Shown: piece by piece, positions 1 through 6,779 of the stretch
Numbering within the stretch: the first letter of the stretch is position 1
How the letters are laid out: each line of letters starts with the position of its first letter
Source: an uncultured Collinsella sp.
GTDB taxonomy: Bacteria > Actinomycetota > Coriobacteriia > Coriobacteriales > Coriobacteriaceae
Reading direction: 5' to 3'
Length of the DNA stretch: 7,898 bases
Assembly: GCA_958452935.1 (NCBI GenBank)
Contig: CAUDVX010000061.1
Span: 1-7,898 of the forward strand
Made by a program: the position numbers and the translations under genes
Notes under the pieces: generated by a model
Seen by the model: the letters and a program-made list of their open reading frames with translations, nothing else
Told to the model about the DNA's origin: nothing
Databases searched by the model: none

Positions 1-18
1 TACCGCTCCCAAGGCAAA

Positions 19-55
19 AACCTACCAAAAAGGGACAGGTTTGTTTTGGCAGGTT
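19..55. repeat. Short inverted repeat, possibly a REP-like element
   Basis: The arms AACCTACCAAAA (19-30) and TTTTGGCAGGTT (44-55) pair at 11 of 12 positions around a 13-nt centre containing AGGGACAGGTTT. The centre shares the core GGGnCAGGTT with the inverted pair at 5340-5402, which hints that both belong to related dispersed palindromic elements. That relationship rests on one short core and is inference. Confidence 0.45.
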
Positions 56-258
56 ATATCTGGGGAAACGCAGAGTACGAGATTCGGTTCGCTGGCCGCT
101 ATATCGGTTCGGTCCTGTCCTCGGACCGATCATTCCTCAACACGACACTACTCAGTTGTTTATCATTTAAAACGCTCTGATTTTACAAGCGGGGCGTCTT
201 TTGATTTTATCTTTCTCGAACTTTTCAATAACTCAATAGAGATACTTAGGCGTTGACT

Positions 259-264
259 ATACTT
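259..264 (+). promoter_or_regulatory. Candidate -10 box for the GntR gene
   Basis: TATACT matches the -10 consensus at 5 of 6 positions. It would place transcription start near 270, about 30 nt before the TTG start and just upstream of the AAAGGAGG at 288-295. No good -35 lies at the usual distance. TTGACT at 253-258 directly abuts the box and cannot be its -35, so the call is weak. Confidence 0.3.
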
Positions 265-299
265 TCTTTTATTCTCAATCAAGTTGGAAAGGAGGTTCC

Positions 300-1019
300 T
301 TGATTCCCAAATACGAGGCGATAGCTGCAGATATTCGTCGAAGTATCGAGGATGGCGCTCTTAAACCGGGCGACAAGCTTCCCACCGTCGTTGAGTTCTG
401 CGAGCTCTGTAGCGTTTCCAAAATCACCGTCAAACGAGCTATTGAACAAATCACCGAGGAAGGTCTTATTACCAGCCGACGCGGATCGGGTACCTACGTT
501 AAGGACACGGCGGGGCTTCCCGGCCAGGCGTTTTTCCAGGGCAAAAACGACCGTGCCCAGGGTTTTTCGTATGAGCACCGCGGGGAGAAGGTGACCTCGG
601 TGGTCTACGATTTCTCGATTGTTAATCCACCAGCGGACATCGCAGCCCAGCTGGGAATTGCCGAGGATGACTTTGCCTATCACGTCGTGCGCGTGCGTCA
701 GGCCGATGAGAAGCCCATCGTTATCGAGTACACCTACATGCCCCTCGAGCTGATTCCGGGGCTGAAAAAGAAGGACCTGTACGGATCGCTCTACCGCTTC
801 ATCCGCGAGCAATGTGGGCTGAAGATTTCGAGCTTTCACCGTACCATTCGCGCCGTGGCAGCAACCGAGGAAGAAGCCGAGCGTCTGGACACCAAACCTG
901 GCTCTCCCCTGCTCGAGCTCACCCAGATTGGCTTTTTGGACAGCGGTGCCGCCTTTGAGTATTCGGTCTCGCGCAACGTTGGCGACCGCTTTGAGTTGCA
1001 CAACGTAACGTTGGCATAG
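300..1019 (+). CDS. GntR-family transcriptional regulator, HutC subfamily (UTRA domain)
   Basis: This is a 239-residue DNA-binding regulator. The N-terminal winged helix-turn-helix spans about residues 4-68: YEAIAADIRRSI, then LKPGDKLPT, the recognition-helix region around SKITVKRAIEQ, and the wing RRGSGTYV. A UTRA effector-binding domain follows at about 87-232 and includes IEYTYMP and the closing ...ELTQIGFLDSGAAFEYS...R segment. In the HutC subfamily this domain binds a small ligand, often a sugar phosphate or amino-acid derivative, and changes DNA binding. The length is normal for the family. I take the TTG at 300 as the start because AAAGGAGG (288-295) lies 4 nt upstream and no in-frame ATG precedes it. 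manA lies 73 bp downstream in the same direction, so control of a mannose or related sugar pathway is plausible, but the ligand cannot be read from the sequence. Confidence 0.9.
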   Translation: MIPKYEAIAADIRRSIEDGALKPGDKLPTVVEFCELCSVSKITVKRAIEQITEEGLITSRRGSGTYVKDTAGLPGQAFFQGKNDRAQGFSYEHRGEKVTSVVYDFSIVNPPADIAAQLGIAEDDFAYHVVRVRQADEKPIVIEYTYMPLELIPGLKKKDLYGSLYRFIREQCGLKISSFHRTIRAVAATEEEAERLDTKPGSPLLELTQIGFLDSGAAFEYSVSRNVGDRFELHNVTLA

Positions 1020-1092
1020 GTTTTATGGTCATACGGGCGCTCGTCTTGAGCAGTTTTACGCGGCGCCCGCGCAGCACAATGGGAGTATGAAC

Positions 1093-2025
1093 ATGTCCGA
1101 TTTGATTAAACTGACGCCCATCTTCCACGAGAAGATCTGGGGCGGCCGTCAACTCGAAACCGTATTTGGTTACGACATTCCCGATGGTCCCATCGGTGAG
1201 TGTTGGGCCATCTCGGCCCACCCCAACGGTGACTGCCAGATTGCGGAGGGCCCGTATGCAGGCCACACGCTTTCGTGGCTGTGGGCCGAGCACCGCGAGC
1301 TCTTTGGCAACTGCGAGGGCAAGGAGTTCCCGCTGCTCATTAAAATTCTGGACGCCAAGGACGACCTTTCGATCCAGATTCATCCCAACGACGAGTACGC
1401 CGCCAAGCACGAGAACGGCAGTCTGGGCAAAACCGAGTGCTGGTATGTGCTGGATTGCGAGCCCGGCGCCACAATCATCGTCGGCCAGCGCGCGCATGAC
1501 CGCGCCGAGGCCGCGCAGATGATCGAGGACGGCCGCTGGGACGACATGCTCAACGTACTGCCGATCCACAAGGGCGACTTTTTCCAGATTGATTCCGGTA
1601 CCGTGCACGCCATCAAGACCGGCACGCTCATTTTGGAGACGCAGCAGTCGAGCGACGTGACGTATCGCCTGTACGACTACGACCGTCCCGGCACCGACGG
1701 CAAGCTGCGCCCACTGCACATTGAGCAGAGTCTCGACTGCATCGACTTTGATGCTCAGGCTCCGACCGACGGCACCGTGACCGCGCCCGAGGTGGACGGC
1801 TTGACCGAGCTCGAGTCCAACCCCTGCTACACCGTTGACCGTGTGCGTGTTAACGGCAGCAAGACCTTGGAGCAGCGCTGGCCCTTCATGTGTCTGTCGG
1901 TCATCGACGGCGAAGGCACCGTCTGCGGCGACCCCGTCCACAAGGGAAGCCACCTGCTGGCCCCCAGCACCGTCAGCACCATTGACCTCAAAGGCAAGAT
2001 GGAACTGATCATCAGCCACCTCTAG
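1093..2025 (+). CDS. manA: Mannose-6-phosphate isomerase, class I (short form)
   Basis: The enzyme interconverts mannose 6-phosphate and fructose 6-phosphate in the cytoplasm and needs zinc. It links mannose use to glycolysis and supplies mannose for glycoconjugates. The 310-residue product matches the short bacterial class I form (about 315 residues). It starts with the typical TPIFHEKIWGG segment. Likely zinc ligands are Q95 and H97 in SIQIHP, E115 in KTECWYV and H172 in GTVHAI, and a cupin core is followed by ETQQSSDVTYRLYDYDR. I prefer ATG 1093 over ATG 1087: GGGAG (1081-1085) is 7 nt from 1093 but only 1 nt from 1087, and the earlier start would add just two residues. The gene follows the GntR regulator after 73 bp with no strong terminator between, so the two may be co-transcribed. 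The gap holds only a weak 7-bp stem (1034-1040 / 1063-1069). A terminator hairpin begins 23 bp after the stop. Confidence 0.95.
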   Translation: MSDLIKLTPIFHEKIWGGRQLETVFGYDIPDGPIGECWAISAHPNGDCQIAEGPYAGHTLSWLWAEHRELFGNCEGKEFPLLIKILDAKDDLSIQIHPNDEYAAKHENGSLGKTECWYVLDCEPGATIIVGQRAHDRAEAAQMIEDGRWDDMLNVLPIHKGDFFQIDSGTVHAIKTGTLILETQQSSDVTYRLYDYDRPGTDGKLRPLHIEQSLDCIDFDAQAPTDGTVTAPEVDGLTELESNPCYTVDRVRVNGSKTLEQRWPFMCLSVIDGEGTVCGDPVHKGSHLLAPSTVSTIDLKGKMELIISHL

Positions 2026-2048
2026 GTCGCAACAACAACCAAAACGAA

Positions 2049-2088
2049 ACAAGGGGCTCCCCCGTTCACCAACGGGGGAGCCCCTTGT
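2049..2088. terminator. Strong hairpin terminator after manA
   Basis: Two 18-nt arms (2049-2066 and 2071-2088) pair perfectly around a CACC loop; the stem core is GGGGCTCCCCCG. The plus-strand tail (CCATATATAT) is AT-rich but has no T-run. On the minus strand the stem is followed by TTCGTTTTGGTTGTTG. The element can therefore end manA transcripts and probably also blocks read-through arriving from pcrA on the other strand. Confidence 0.8.
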
Positions 2089-2126
2089 CCATATATATCA
2101 GCCCACCCGGCTCTCCAGACCAAAAA

Positions 2127-2150
2127 GCGAACGAGCAAAGCGACGTTCGC
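2127..2150. repeat. Small hairpin GCGAACG / CGTTCGC
   Basis: Perfect 7-bp arms (2127-2133 and 2144-2150) surround a 10-nt loop. It lies between the manA terminator and the long palindrome at 2167-2296. It has no T-tract, and I cannot assign a role. Confidence 0.4.
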
Positions 2151-2166
2151 AAGCAGCGTTACCCAA

Positions 2167-2296
2167 GGACCTGGGCGGGCGTATGGGGCAACATCGATCG
2201 CGAGTTCCGCACGCAAAGGAGGCCACTTAATGTGGCCTCCGTCTTGCGCAGGACTGCCCGAGCAGGCGATGTTGCCCTATACGCCCGCCCAGGTCC
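2167..2296. repeat. 130-bp nested palindrome between convergent manA and pcrA
   Basis: The outer arms 2167-2196 and 2267-2296 are 30 nt each and complementary at 29 of 30 positions; the one mismatch, G2185 against T2278, can form a wobble pair in RNA. Further inside, CGCAA pairs with TTGCG (2212-2216 / 2244-2248), and AGTTCC pairs with GGACT with one bulged base. The centre is a 9-bp hairpin at 2218-2240. The whole unit can thus fold into one rod. No target-site duplication is visible at its edges. It ends 8 bp from the pcrA stop. It may be a bidirectional terminator, a MITE-like element or a structured RNA. Confidence 0.75.
2218..2240. terminator. Hairpin at the centre of the 130-bp palindrome, probable pcrA terminator
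   Basis: GGAGGCCAC (2218-2226) pairs perfectly with GTGGCCTCC (2232-2240) around TTAAT. On the minus strand it is followed by TTTGCGTG, a short T-run, and it lies 64 nt past the pcrA stop. The T-run is brief, so termination may depend on the larger fold. Confidence 0.5.
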
Positions 2297-2303
2297 GCCG
2301 GGA

Positions 2304-5198
2304 TCACGACAGCTTGACGATCGGTGCAAAACCTTTCATAAGCTTTTTGGTCTGGCCGGTCTTTTCGAATTGAACCTCGATCATGTCTCCGACGACCGAG
2401 ATCACGGTACCCGTGCCAAAGGTCTTGTGGCTCACGGTATCGCCCGCGGCAAAGTCCTGCGATGCGCTGGCACGATCGACCTTGCGCTCCACCGTCGGGG
2501 ACACCTTGGACGAGGGCTTTTTGACTCGCGGCGCGCCCGAGCCAAAGGTCGAGGCAACACGGCCGGCGTCTGGCGAGACCCCACGATGGCGCTCGGTCCC
2601 GTAACTGCTGCCGCCAAAGAAGTCGTCAAAGCTCGATCCGCCGCGCGAACCGGAACCGCCGGTCGAGCGCGTATGCGAACCGAACACCTTGCCGCCGTAC
2701 ATGTCCGAGCCCATGCCCGAGCCAAAGGTGCCGTGACGGTCGCCGCGCTTCTCCCAGCCCGTGCCCTCAAAACCGGCAGAGCCGATACCGCTAAACTCGA
2801 TGTCCTCAAACGGAATCTCGTTGAGGAAGCGCGAGCGCGGGTTGGCAGAGGTCGAGCCGTAGGTGCGACGCGTGGCGGCATACGTCAGGAACAGGCGCTT
2901 GCGGGCGCGCGTGATGGCGACGTAGGCCAGGCGACGCTCCTCCTCGAGCTTACCCGGATCATCGCTGCCGCCAAAGTCATGCACGTGCGGGAAGACACCC
3001 TCCTCCATGCCGGCCACGAACACCGCCGGGAACTCCAAGCCCTTGGCGGAGTGGATGGTCATCATGGTGATGGCATGCGTCTCGCCGGCCAAAGAATCCA
3101 AGTCGGAGCGCAGGGCCAGCCACTCCATGAGTGCCGGCAGTGCCTTACAGGTAAGCGGACCGTAGGTGCGCTCGATCTCGTCGGCATGCACGGCACCCGC
3201 CGGCAGCTCAGTCGGCGCGGCATAGGCGTTACCCGCGATAGCGGCGGCCAGGGCATCCTGCGGCGAGAGCGCCGGGGCGGCTAGGCTATCGAGCGGATTG
3301 GAGCCCGCGGCGTCACGAGCGCCGACGAGTGCCTCAAACGAGGATGCCGGTGCGGACGGCCCCGGCTCGGGCGCAGGCGCACTCACCACGACGGGCTCGG
3401 CGTCGGCAGGCACGTCGGCAACGCCGGCTGCACGCAGCTCTTCTAAGCTCTCGAGCGTACCCTCGATATCCTCGTGCGTCTCTTCAAATTCGGCGGCGAC
3501 GCCCAGGAATTCCTGGATGTTCTCGGCACGGCTCTCGGACTCCATGGTGCCTTCGGCGCGGAAAGCCTGCAGCAGGCCCGTCTTGTCGACGATCATCTCG
3601 ACGACGTCCTTGAGCTCGCCGTTCATGCGGCGACCCTCGCGCACCAGCGAGACAAAGCTCGACAGGCCGTTGCGCACCTTGGCGCTAAACATGCCCGTCT
3701 CGGCCGTCGCAATCTCGCAGGCTTGGAAGAACGAGCAACGGTTGTCGCGCGCCAGCTGCTCGATCTTTTGGATCGAGGTGGAGCCGATGCCGCGGCGCGG
3801 CGTGTTGATGACGCGCTTGACGCTCATCTCGTCGGCCGGGTTTACGATCATCTTGAGGTAAGCCATGACGTCGCGGATCTCGGCACGGTCGAAGAATCGC
3901 GTGCCGCCCACGATCTTGTAGGGCACGCCCGCGCGCAGGAACATATCTTCGAGAATGCGCGACTGGGCGTTGGTGCGGTAGAACACGGCGATGTCGTCGT
4001 AACTCGTGCCCTTGGAGTGCAGCTTTTCGATCTCGCCGGCAATCCAGCGGCCCTCGTCGCGCTCATCGCTCGCCTGGAAGGCCTGGATCTTCTCACCATC
4101 GCCCTCGGCCGTAAACAGGCGCTTGTCCTTGCGCTGCGAGTTGTGGCGAACAACGGCATTGGCGGCGCTCAGGATGTGACCCGTAGAGCGATAGTTCTGC
4201 TCCAGCTTGACGGTCTTGCAGTCTTTAAAGTCCTTCTCAAAGTCCAGGATATTGGTGATGTCGGCGCCACGCCAGCTATAAATGGACTGGTCGTCATCGC
4301 CCACGACCATGAGGTTTTGGTACTTGGCGGCCAGCAGGTTGGCGATCTCGTACTGGACGTGGTTGGTGTCCTGATATTCGTCGACGCTAATGTAGCGGAA
4401 GCGCTCCTGGTACTTGTCGAGCACCTCGGGGCGGGTGCGCAGCAGCTCGAGCGTGCGCACGAGCAGGTCGTCGAAGTCCATCGCGTTGGCAGCGCGCAGG
4501 CGGCGCTCCAGCTCCAGGTAGACCTGCGCGGCCTTTTTGTCATTAGGGCTGTCGGCGGATTTGAGCATGTCCTCGGGCCCGATCATGGCGTTTTTTGCCG
4601 AGCTGATCTTGCTGCGGATCATGTTGATGGGGAACTGCTTTTGTTCAATGCCGAGCGCTTGCATAATGTCACGCACCATGCGCTTTGAGTCATCGTCATC
4701 GTAGATGGTGAACTGCCCGGTGTAGCCCAGCAGGTCGGCGTCCTCGCGCAGCATGCGCACGCACATGGCATGGAAGGTGCACACCCACATGCCGCGGGTG
4801 CCGCTGGGGATGAGCGCTGCCAGACGCTCGCGCATCTCGGCCGCGGCCTTGTTGGTAAACGTGATGGCCAGGACCTGCCAGGGCTTAACGCCCAGGTCGC
4901 CAAGCATATGCGCGATGCGGAAGGTCAGGACGCGGGTCTTGCCCGAGCCGGCGCCGGCAAGGACCAGCAGCGGGCCCTCGGTGGTCAGGACCGCCTCGCG
5001 CTGGGCGGGGTTCAGACTATCGATATCGACGAGCGGCTTGGCTGGTTTGGGCGCCGGAGCCGGGGCGTCGTAGATGTCGAGCGGAACGAGCTCGGGTTCC
5101 GGCGCGGCGGGGGCGGTGTACGCATCGAGCGGCACGGGTTCCGGCGCGGGCGGCACGAGCGCGGCAGCGTTCTTTTCCCAGGGCAGGGGCTGGGTCAT
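2304..5198 (-). CDS. pcrA: ATP-dependent 3'-5' DNA helicase, UvrD/PcrA family
   Basis: This superfamily 1A helicase works in nucleotide excision repair and in clearing proteins and recombination intermediates from DNA. The 964-residue product has all the motifs: Walker A GAGSGKTR (82-89, K87), Ia TFTNKAA (113-119), II DEYQ (273-276), III GDDDQSIYSWRGA (300-312), IV EQNYRS (333-338), V TIHSAKGLEF (714-723) and VI RRLAYVAITRAR (755-766). The C-terminus (about 917-964, GDTVSHKTFGTGTV...) matches the Tudor-like tail of PcrA/UvrD. Typical PcrA is about 720-750 residues. The extra length is an N-terminal Pro/Ala segment (about 15-55) with a twofold repeat (PEPVPLDAY / ELVPLDIYDAP), an Ala/Pro-rich insertion (about 590-672) and a Gly/Ser-rich linker (about 803-880). 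I chose the ATG at 5198 because GAGGAG (5210-5205) sits 6 nt upstream; an in-frame extension to 5282 would swallow that site and the promoter candidate. Confidence 0.95.
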   Translation of the reverse strand: MTQPLPWEKNAAALVPPAPEPVPLDAYTAPAAPEPELVPLDIYDAPAPAPKPAKPLVDIDSLNPAQREAVLTTEGPLLVLAGAGSGKTRVLTFRIAHMLGDLGVKPWQVLAITFTNKAAAEMRERLAALIPSGTRGMWVCTFHAMCVRMLREDADLLGYTGQFTIYDDDDSKRMVRDIMQALGIEQKQFPINMIRSKISSAKNAMIGPEDMLKSADSPNDKKAAQVYLELERRLRAANAMDFDDLLVRTLELLRTRPEVLDKYQERFRYISVDEYQDTNHVQYEIANLLAAKYQNLMVVGDDDQSIYSWRGADITNILDFEKDFKDCKTVKLEQNYRSTGHILSAANAVVRHNSQRKDKRLFTAEGDGEKIQAFQASDERDEGRWIAGEIEKLHSKGTSYDDIAVFYRTNAQSRILEDMFLRAGVPYKIVGGTRFFDRAEIRDVMAYLKMIVNPADEMSVKRVINTPRRGIGSTSIQKIEQLARDNRCSFFQACEIATAETGMFSAKVRNGLSSFVSLVREGRRMNGELKDVVEMIVDKTGLLQAFRAEGTMESESRAENIQEFLGVAAEFEETHEDIEGTLESLEELRAAGVADVPADAEPVVVSAPAPEPGPSAPASSFEALVGARDAAGSNPLDSLAAPALSPQDALAAAIAGNAYAAPTELPAGAVHADEIERTYGPLTCKALPALMEWLALRSDLDSLAGETHAITMMTIHSAKGLEFPAVFVAGMEEGVFPHVHDFGGSDDPGKLEEERRLAYVAITRARKRLFLTYAATRRTYGSTSANPRSRFLNEIPFEDIEFSGIGSAGFEGTGWEKRGDRHGTFGSGMGSDMYGGKVFGSHTRSTGGSGSRGGSSFDDFFGGSSYGTERHRGVSPDAGRVASTFGSGAPRVKKPSSKVSPTVERKVDRASASQDFAAGDTVSHKTFGTGTVISVVGDMIEVQFEKTGQTKKLMKGFAPIVKLS

Positions 5199-5259
5199 GG
5201 GCGACTCCTCATCTGACGAACGGCGCGCCTGCGGGCAGCGCCATAGTTTGAGCCGTACC

Positions 5260-5265
5260 AGTATA
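5260..5265 (-). promoter_or_regulatory. Candidate -10 box for pcrA
   Basis: On the minus strand TATACT (5265-5260) matches the -10 consensus at 5 of 6 positions and lies about 62 nt before the chosen ATG. The nearest -35-like sequence, TTGCGT (5290-5285), has an overlong 19-bp spacer. The box lies inside the longer alternative reading frame, which supports the shorter protein start. Confidence 0.4.
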
Positions 5266-5339
5266 CCGAGCCGCGCGGACACCGACGCAAATCACACCAC
5301 GACTCCGTGCGCCACCGTCAGGCCCGCCCCGGCCGATTT

Positions 5340-5402
5340 GGTGTAATGGGGTCAGGTTAATCTGCACCATGTTGGCGCAAAGTAACCTGACCCCCTTGCA
5401 CC
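5340..5402. repeat. REP-like pair of inverted 29-bp units
   Basis: Unit 5340-5368 and the reverse complement of 5374-5402 agree at 24 of 29 positions and are separated by 5 bp. Within them the 20-nt arms 5340-5359 and 5383-5402 pair at 18 of 20, sharing GGGGTCAGGTTA. Each unit is itself nearly palindromic at its ends (GGTGTA...TGCACC). This layout resembles bacterial REP/BIME repeats that are spread by RAYT-type transposases. No transposase is in the window. It lies upstream of the pcrA promoter candidate and downstream of the uppP terminator. Confidence 0.7.
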
Positions 5403-5435
5403 ACGGAGCCACCGATGTCATGGCAACGGCAGCGA

Positions 5436-5535
5436 GCGGCGGCCAGAGCGAACAAATTGGCATGAAAAGGGGGCGGCATAGACCTTTTGGCCATGCCGCC
5501 CCCTTCGAATAACAAGTTGTCGCTCTGGCCGCCGC
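5436..5535. repeat. Nested palindrome around the uppP terminator
   Basis: Outer arms 5436-5450 and 5521-5535 pair perfectly over 15 bp (GCGGCGGCCAGAGCG). They continue through ACAA/TTGT with one bulged A. They enclose the 13-bp terminator stem at 5467-5505. The right arm ends 15 bp from the uppP stop codon. The plan, an inner hairpin inside long outer arms, matches the elements at 2167-2296 and 7231-7321, although the sequences differ. Confidence 0.7.
5467..5505 (-). terminator. Rho-independent terminator of uppP
   Basis: AAGGGGGCGGCAT (5467-5479) pairs perfectly with ATGCCGCCCCCTT (5493-5505). The minus strand continues with TTTTCATGCC counted from the end of the GC-rich stem, a short T-run. 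The loop can form a small extra stem, GGCC with GGTC around AAAA. It lies about 45 nt past the uppP stop on the same strand. Confidence 0.8.
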
Positions 5536-5550
5536 GCAGCGTCAACCAAG

Positions 5551-6531
5551 TTACAGGCCGAGCATCGGCTCCAGAACGAAGAAGTATGCGAGCACCACGA
5601 TGCCCAGGATGATGCGGTAAACACCGAAGCACTTAAAGTCGTGACGACGGACGAAGCCCATGAGCCACTTGATGGCGATGAGCGAAACCACAAAGGCCAC
5701 AACGCAGCCCACGCCCAAGATAGCGACCTCGTTGGAGCCGAACGTGCCGCCCTTGATGAAGTACTTGACCAGCTTGAGCGCACTCGCGCCAAACATGACA
5801 GGGATGGCCAGGAAGAACGTAAACTTGGACGCCACCGAACGTGTGCAGCCCAAAAGCAGGCCACCGATGATGGTAGAACCGGAACGAGACGTACCAGGCA
5901 CCAGCGAAAGCACCTGGAAGCAGCCGATACCCAGCGCAGTCTTCCAGCTCAGGTCCTCGAGCGTGGCGATGGAGCCAAAGTCCAGGTTCTCGTCATCGTC
6001 CTCATCCTCAGCGGTAGCCGCGGCGGGCGCCGCAAAGTGCGCACCGGCGGGACGTCCGCCCGCCACCACAGCACGCGAACCAAACGAACCGGCAACGGCC
6101 ATTTCCTCACGCTTGCTCGCGCGCCAGTTCTCAATCACGATAAACAGCACGCCGTACACAATGAGCGCCAGCGCCACGACGGGAGCATTGTAGAAATGCT
6201 CCTCCATCCAGTCGTTGAGCGGCAGACCGATCGCCGCGGCGGGAATGCAGCCGAGCACAATCTTGCCCCACAGCACCCAGGTGTCGCGACGGCCCTCCTT
6301 GCCCTTGCTGGGCGAGAACGGGTTGAGCTCATGGAAGAACAGGACGCAGACGGCCAAAATGGCGCCAAGCTGAATCACGACCAGGAACATATTCCAGAAC
6401 GTCTCGCTCACGTTCATCTTGACGAACTCGTCCACCAAGATCATGTGACCGGTCGACGAAACAGGCAGCCATTCGGTGATGCCCTCGACCAGGCCCATGA
6501 AGGCAGATTTTAGAAGCTCGATGATATCCAA
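5551..6531 (-). CDS. uppP: Undecaprenyl-diphosphatase (UppP/BacA family)
   Basis: This membrane enzyme removes a phosphate from undecaprenyl pyrophosphate to regenerate the lipid carrier for peptidoglycan and other wall polymers; in many bacteria its overproduction gives bacitracin resistance. Family signatures are clear: EGITEWLPVSSTGH (17-29) with E17, E20 and H29, and PGTSRSGST (212-220). Multiple hydrophobic helices are visible, for example about 47-66, 91-105, 116-133, 200-212, 236-258, 268-290 and 304-321. At 326 residues it exceeds the usual size of about 270. The excess is a polar insertion at about 138-192, Ala/Gly-rich and then acidic (EDEDDDE), between two membrane segments. The start is taken as TTG 6531: GAGGGGG (6543-6537) is 5 nt upstream and the N-terminal helix is then complete. 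The open frame runs upstream to 6849 but that part does not resemble the family and would overlap usp. A terminator follows at 5467-5505. Confidence 0.93.
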   Translation of the reverse strand: MDIIELLKSAFMGLVEGITEWLPVSSTGHMILVDEFVKMNVSETFWNMFLVVIQLGAILAVCVLFFHELNPFSPSKGKEGRRDTWVLWGKIVLGCIPAAAIGLPLNDWMEEHFYNAPVVALALIVYGVLFIVIENWRASKREEMAVAGSFGSRAVVAGGRPAGAHFAAPAAATAEDEDDDENLDFGSIATLEDLSWKTALGIGCFQVLSLVPGTSRSGSTIIGGLLLGCTRSVASKFTFFLAIPVMFGASALKLVKYFIKGGTFGSNEVAILGVGCVVAFVVSLIAIKWLMGFVRRHDFKCFGVYRIILGIVVLAYFFVLEPMLGL

Positions 6532-6591
6532 AGGGACCCCCTCGTTAGACACCCGCCGATATTGTTCTGCGGACGGTGCGGGCGATGTCCC

Positions 6592-6597
6592 ATTATC
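6592..6597 (-). promoter_or_regulatory. Candidate -10 box for uppP
   Basis: On the minus strand GATAAT (6597-6592) matches the -10 consensus at 5 of 6 positions and lies 60 nt before the TTG start. The upstream DNA is GC-rich with no recognisable -35, so this is only a candidate. Confidence 0.3.
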
Positions 6598-6683
6598 AAC
6601 CGTTGGCGACGCGCCTGCGCCTACCCTTACCAAAAAACTCGCCCGTTCACAGAATTGCGAGCGGTCAAACCGAAATCCTTGGG

Positions 6684-6689
6684 TATAAC
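6684..6689 (+). promoter_or_regulatory. Candidate -10 box for the universal stress protein gene
   Basis: TATAAC, in GGGTATAACTGC, matches 5 of 6 -10 positions. It sits in the most AT-rich part of the 248-bp divergent region (6532-6779) shared by uppP and usp, and would give a leader of about 85 nt. The best -35-like sequences nearby are poor. Apart from these boxes and the two ribosome binding sites I see nothing else in this region. Confidence 0.35.
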
Positions 6690-6779
6690 TGCAACAAGAT
6701 AAAGTGTCCGGCGGCCAACGCGCCCGCGCCCGCCCGACGCACGAGCCCCGCGCCCGTGCGATAGACCAAGGAGGAAACC

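Larger units (their letters stand above)
1..299. other. Non-coding leader upstream of the GntR gene
   Basis: I see no convincing gene here. The only open frame, 41-256 on the plus strand, begins with TTG, has no ribosome binding site, overlaps an inverted repeat and has no recognisable protein features. The right part, about 150-290, is clearly richer in A and T than the rest of the window, as expected for a promoter region. It also holds an inverted repeat at 19-55, a small hairpin at 109-129 (TCGGTCC / GGACCGA, 7-nt loop) and a candidate -10 box at 259-264. The small hairpin lacks a T-run, so I do not call it a terminator. Confidence 0.6.

Noticed and set aside
41..256. 71-codon open frame upstream of the GntR gene
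   Set aside because: It starts with TTG inside an inverted repeat, has no ribosome binding site and no recognisable protein features; the region looks like a promoter leader.
919..2052. Long open frame on the minus strand across manA
   Set aside because: It is antisense to a clear manA gene, and long opposite-strand frames are common in GC-rich coding DNA. No family is recognisable.
2085..4688. Two frames of about 400 codons (2085-3284 and 3474-4688) on the plus strand across pcrA
   Set aside because: Both mirror the codon bias of pcrA, have no good start signals and show only Arg/Ala/Val-rich composition.
5641..6513. 290-codon plus-strand frame across uppP
   Set aside because: It is the complement of a hydrophobic membrane protein gene and shows no domain or ribosome binding site.
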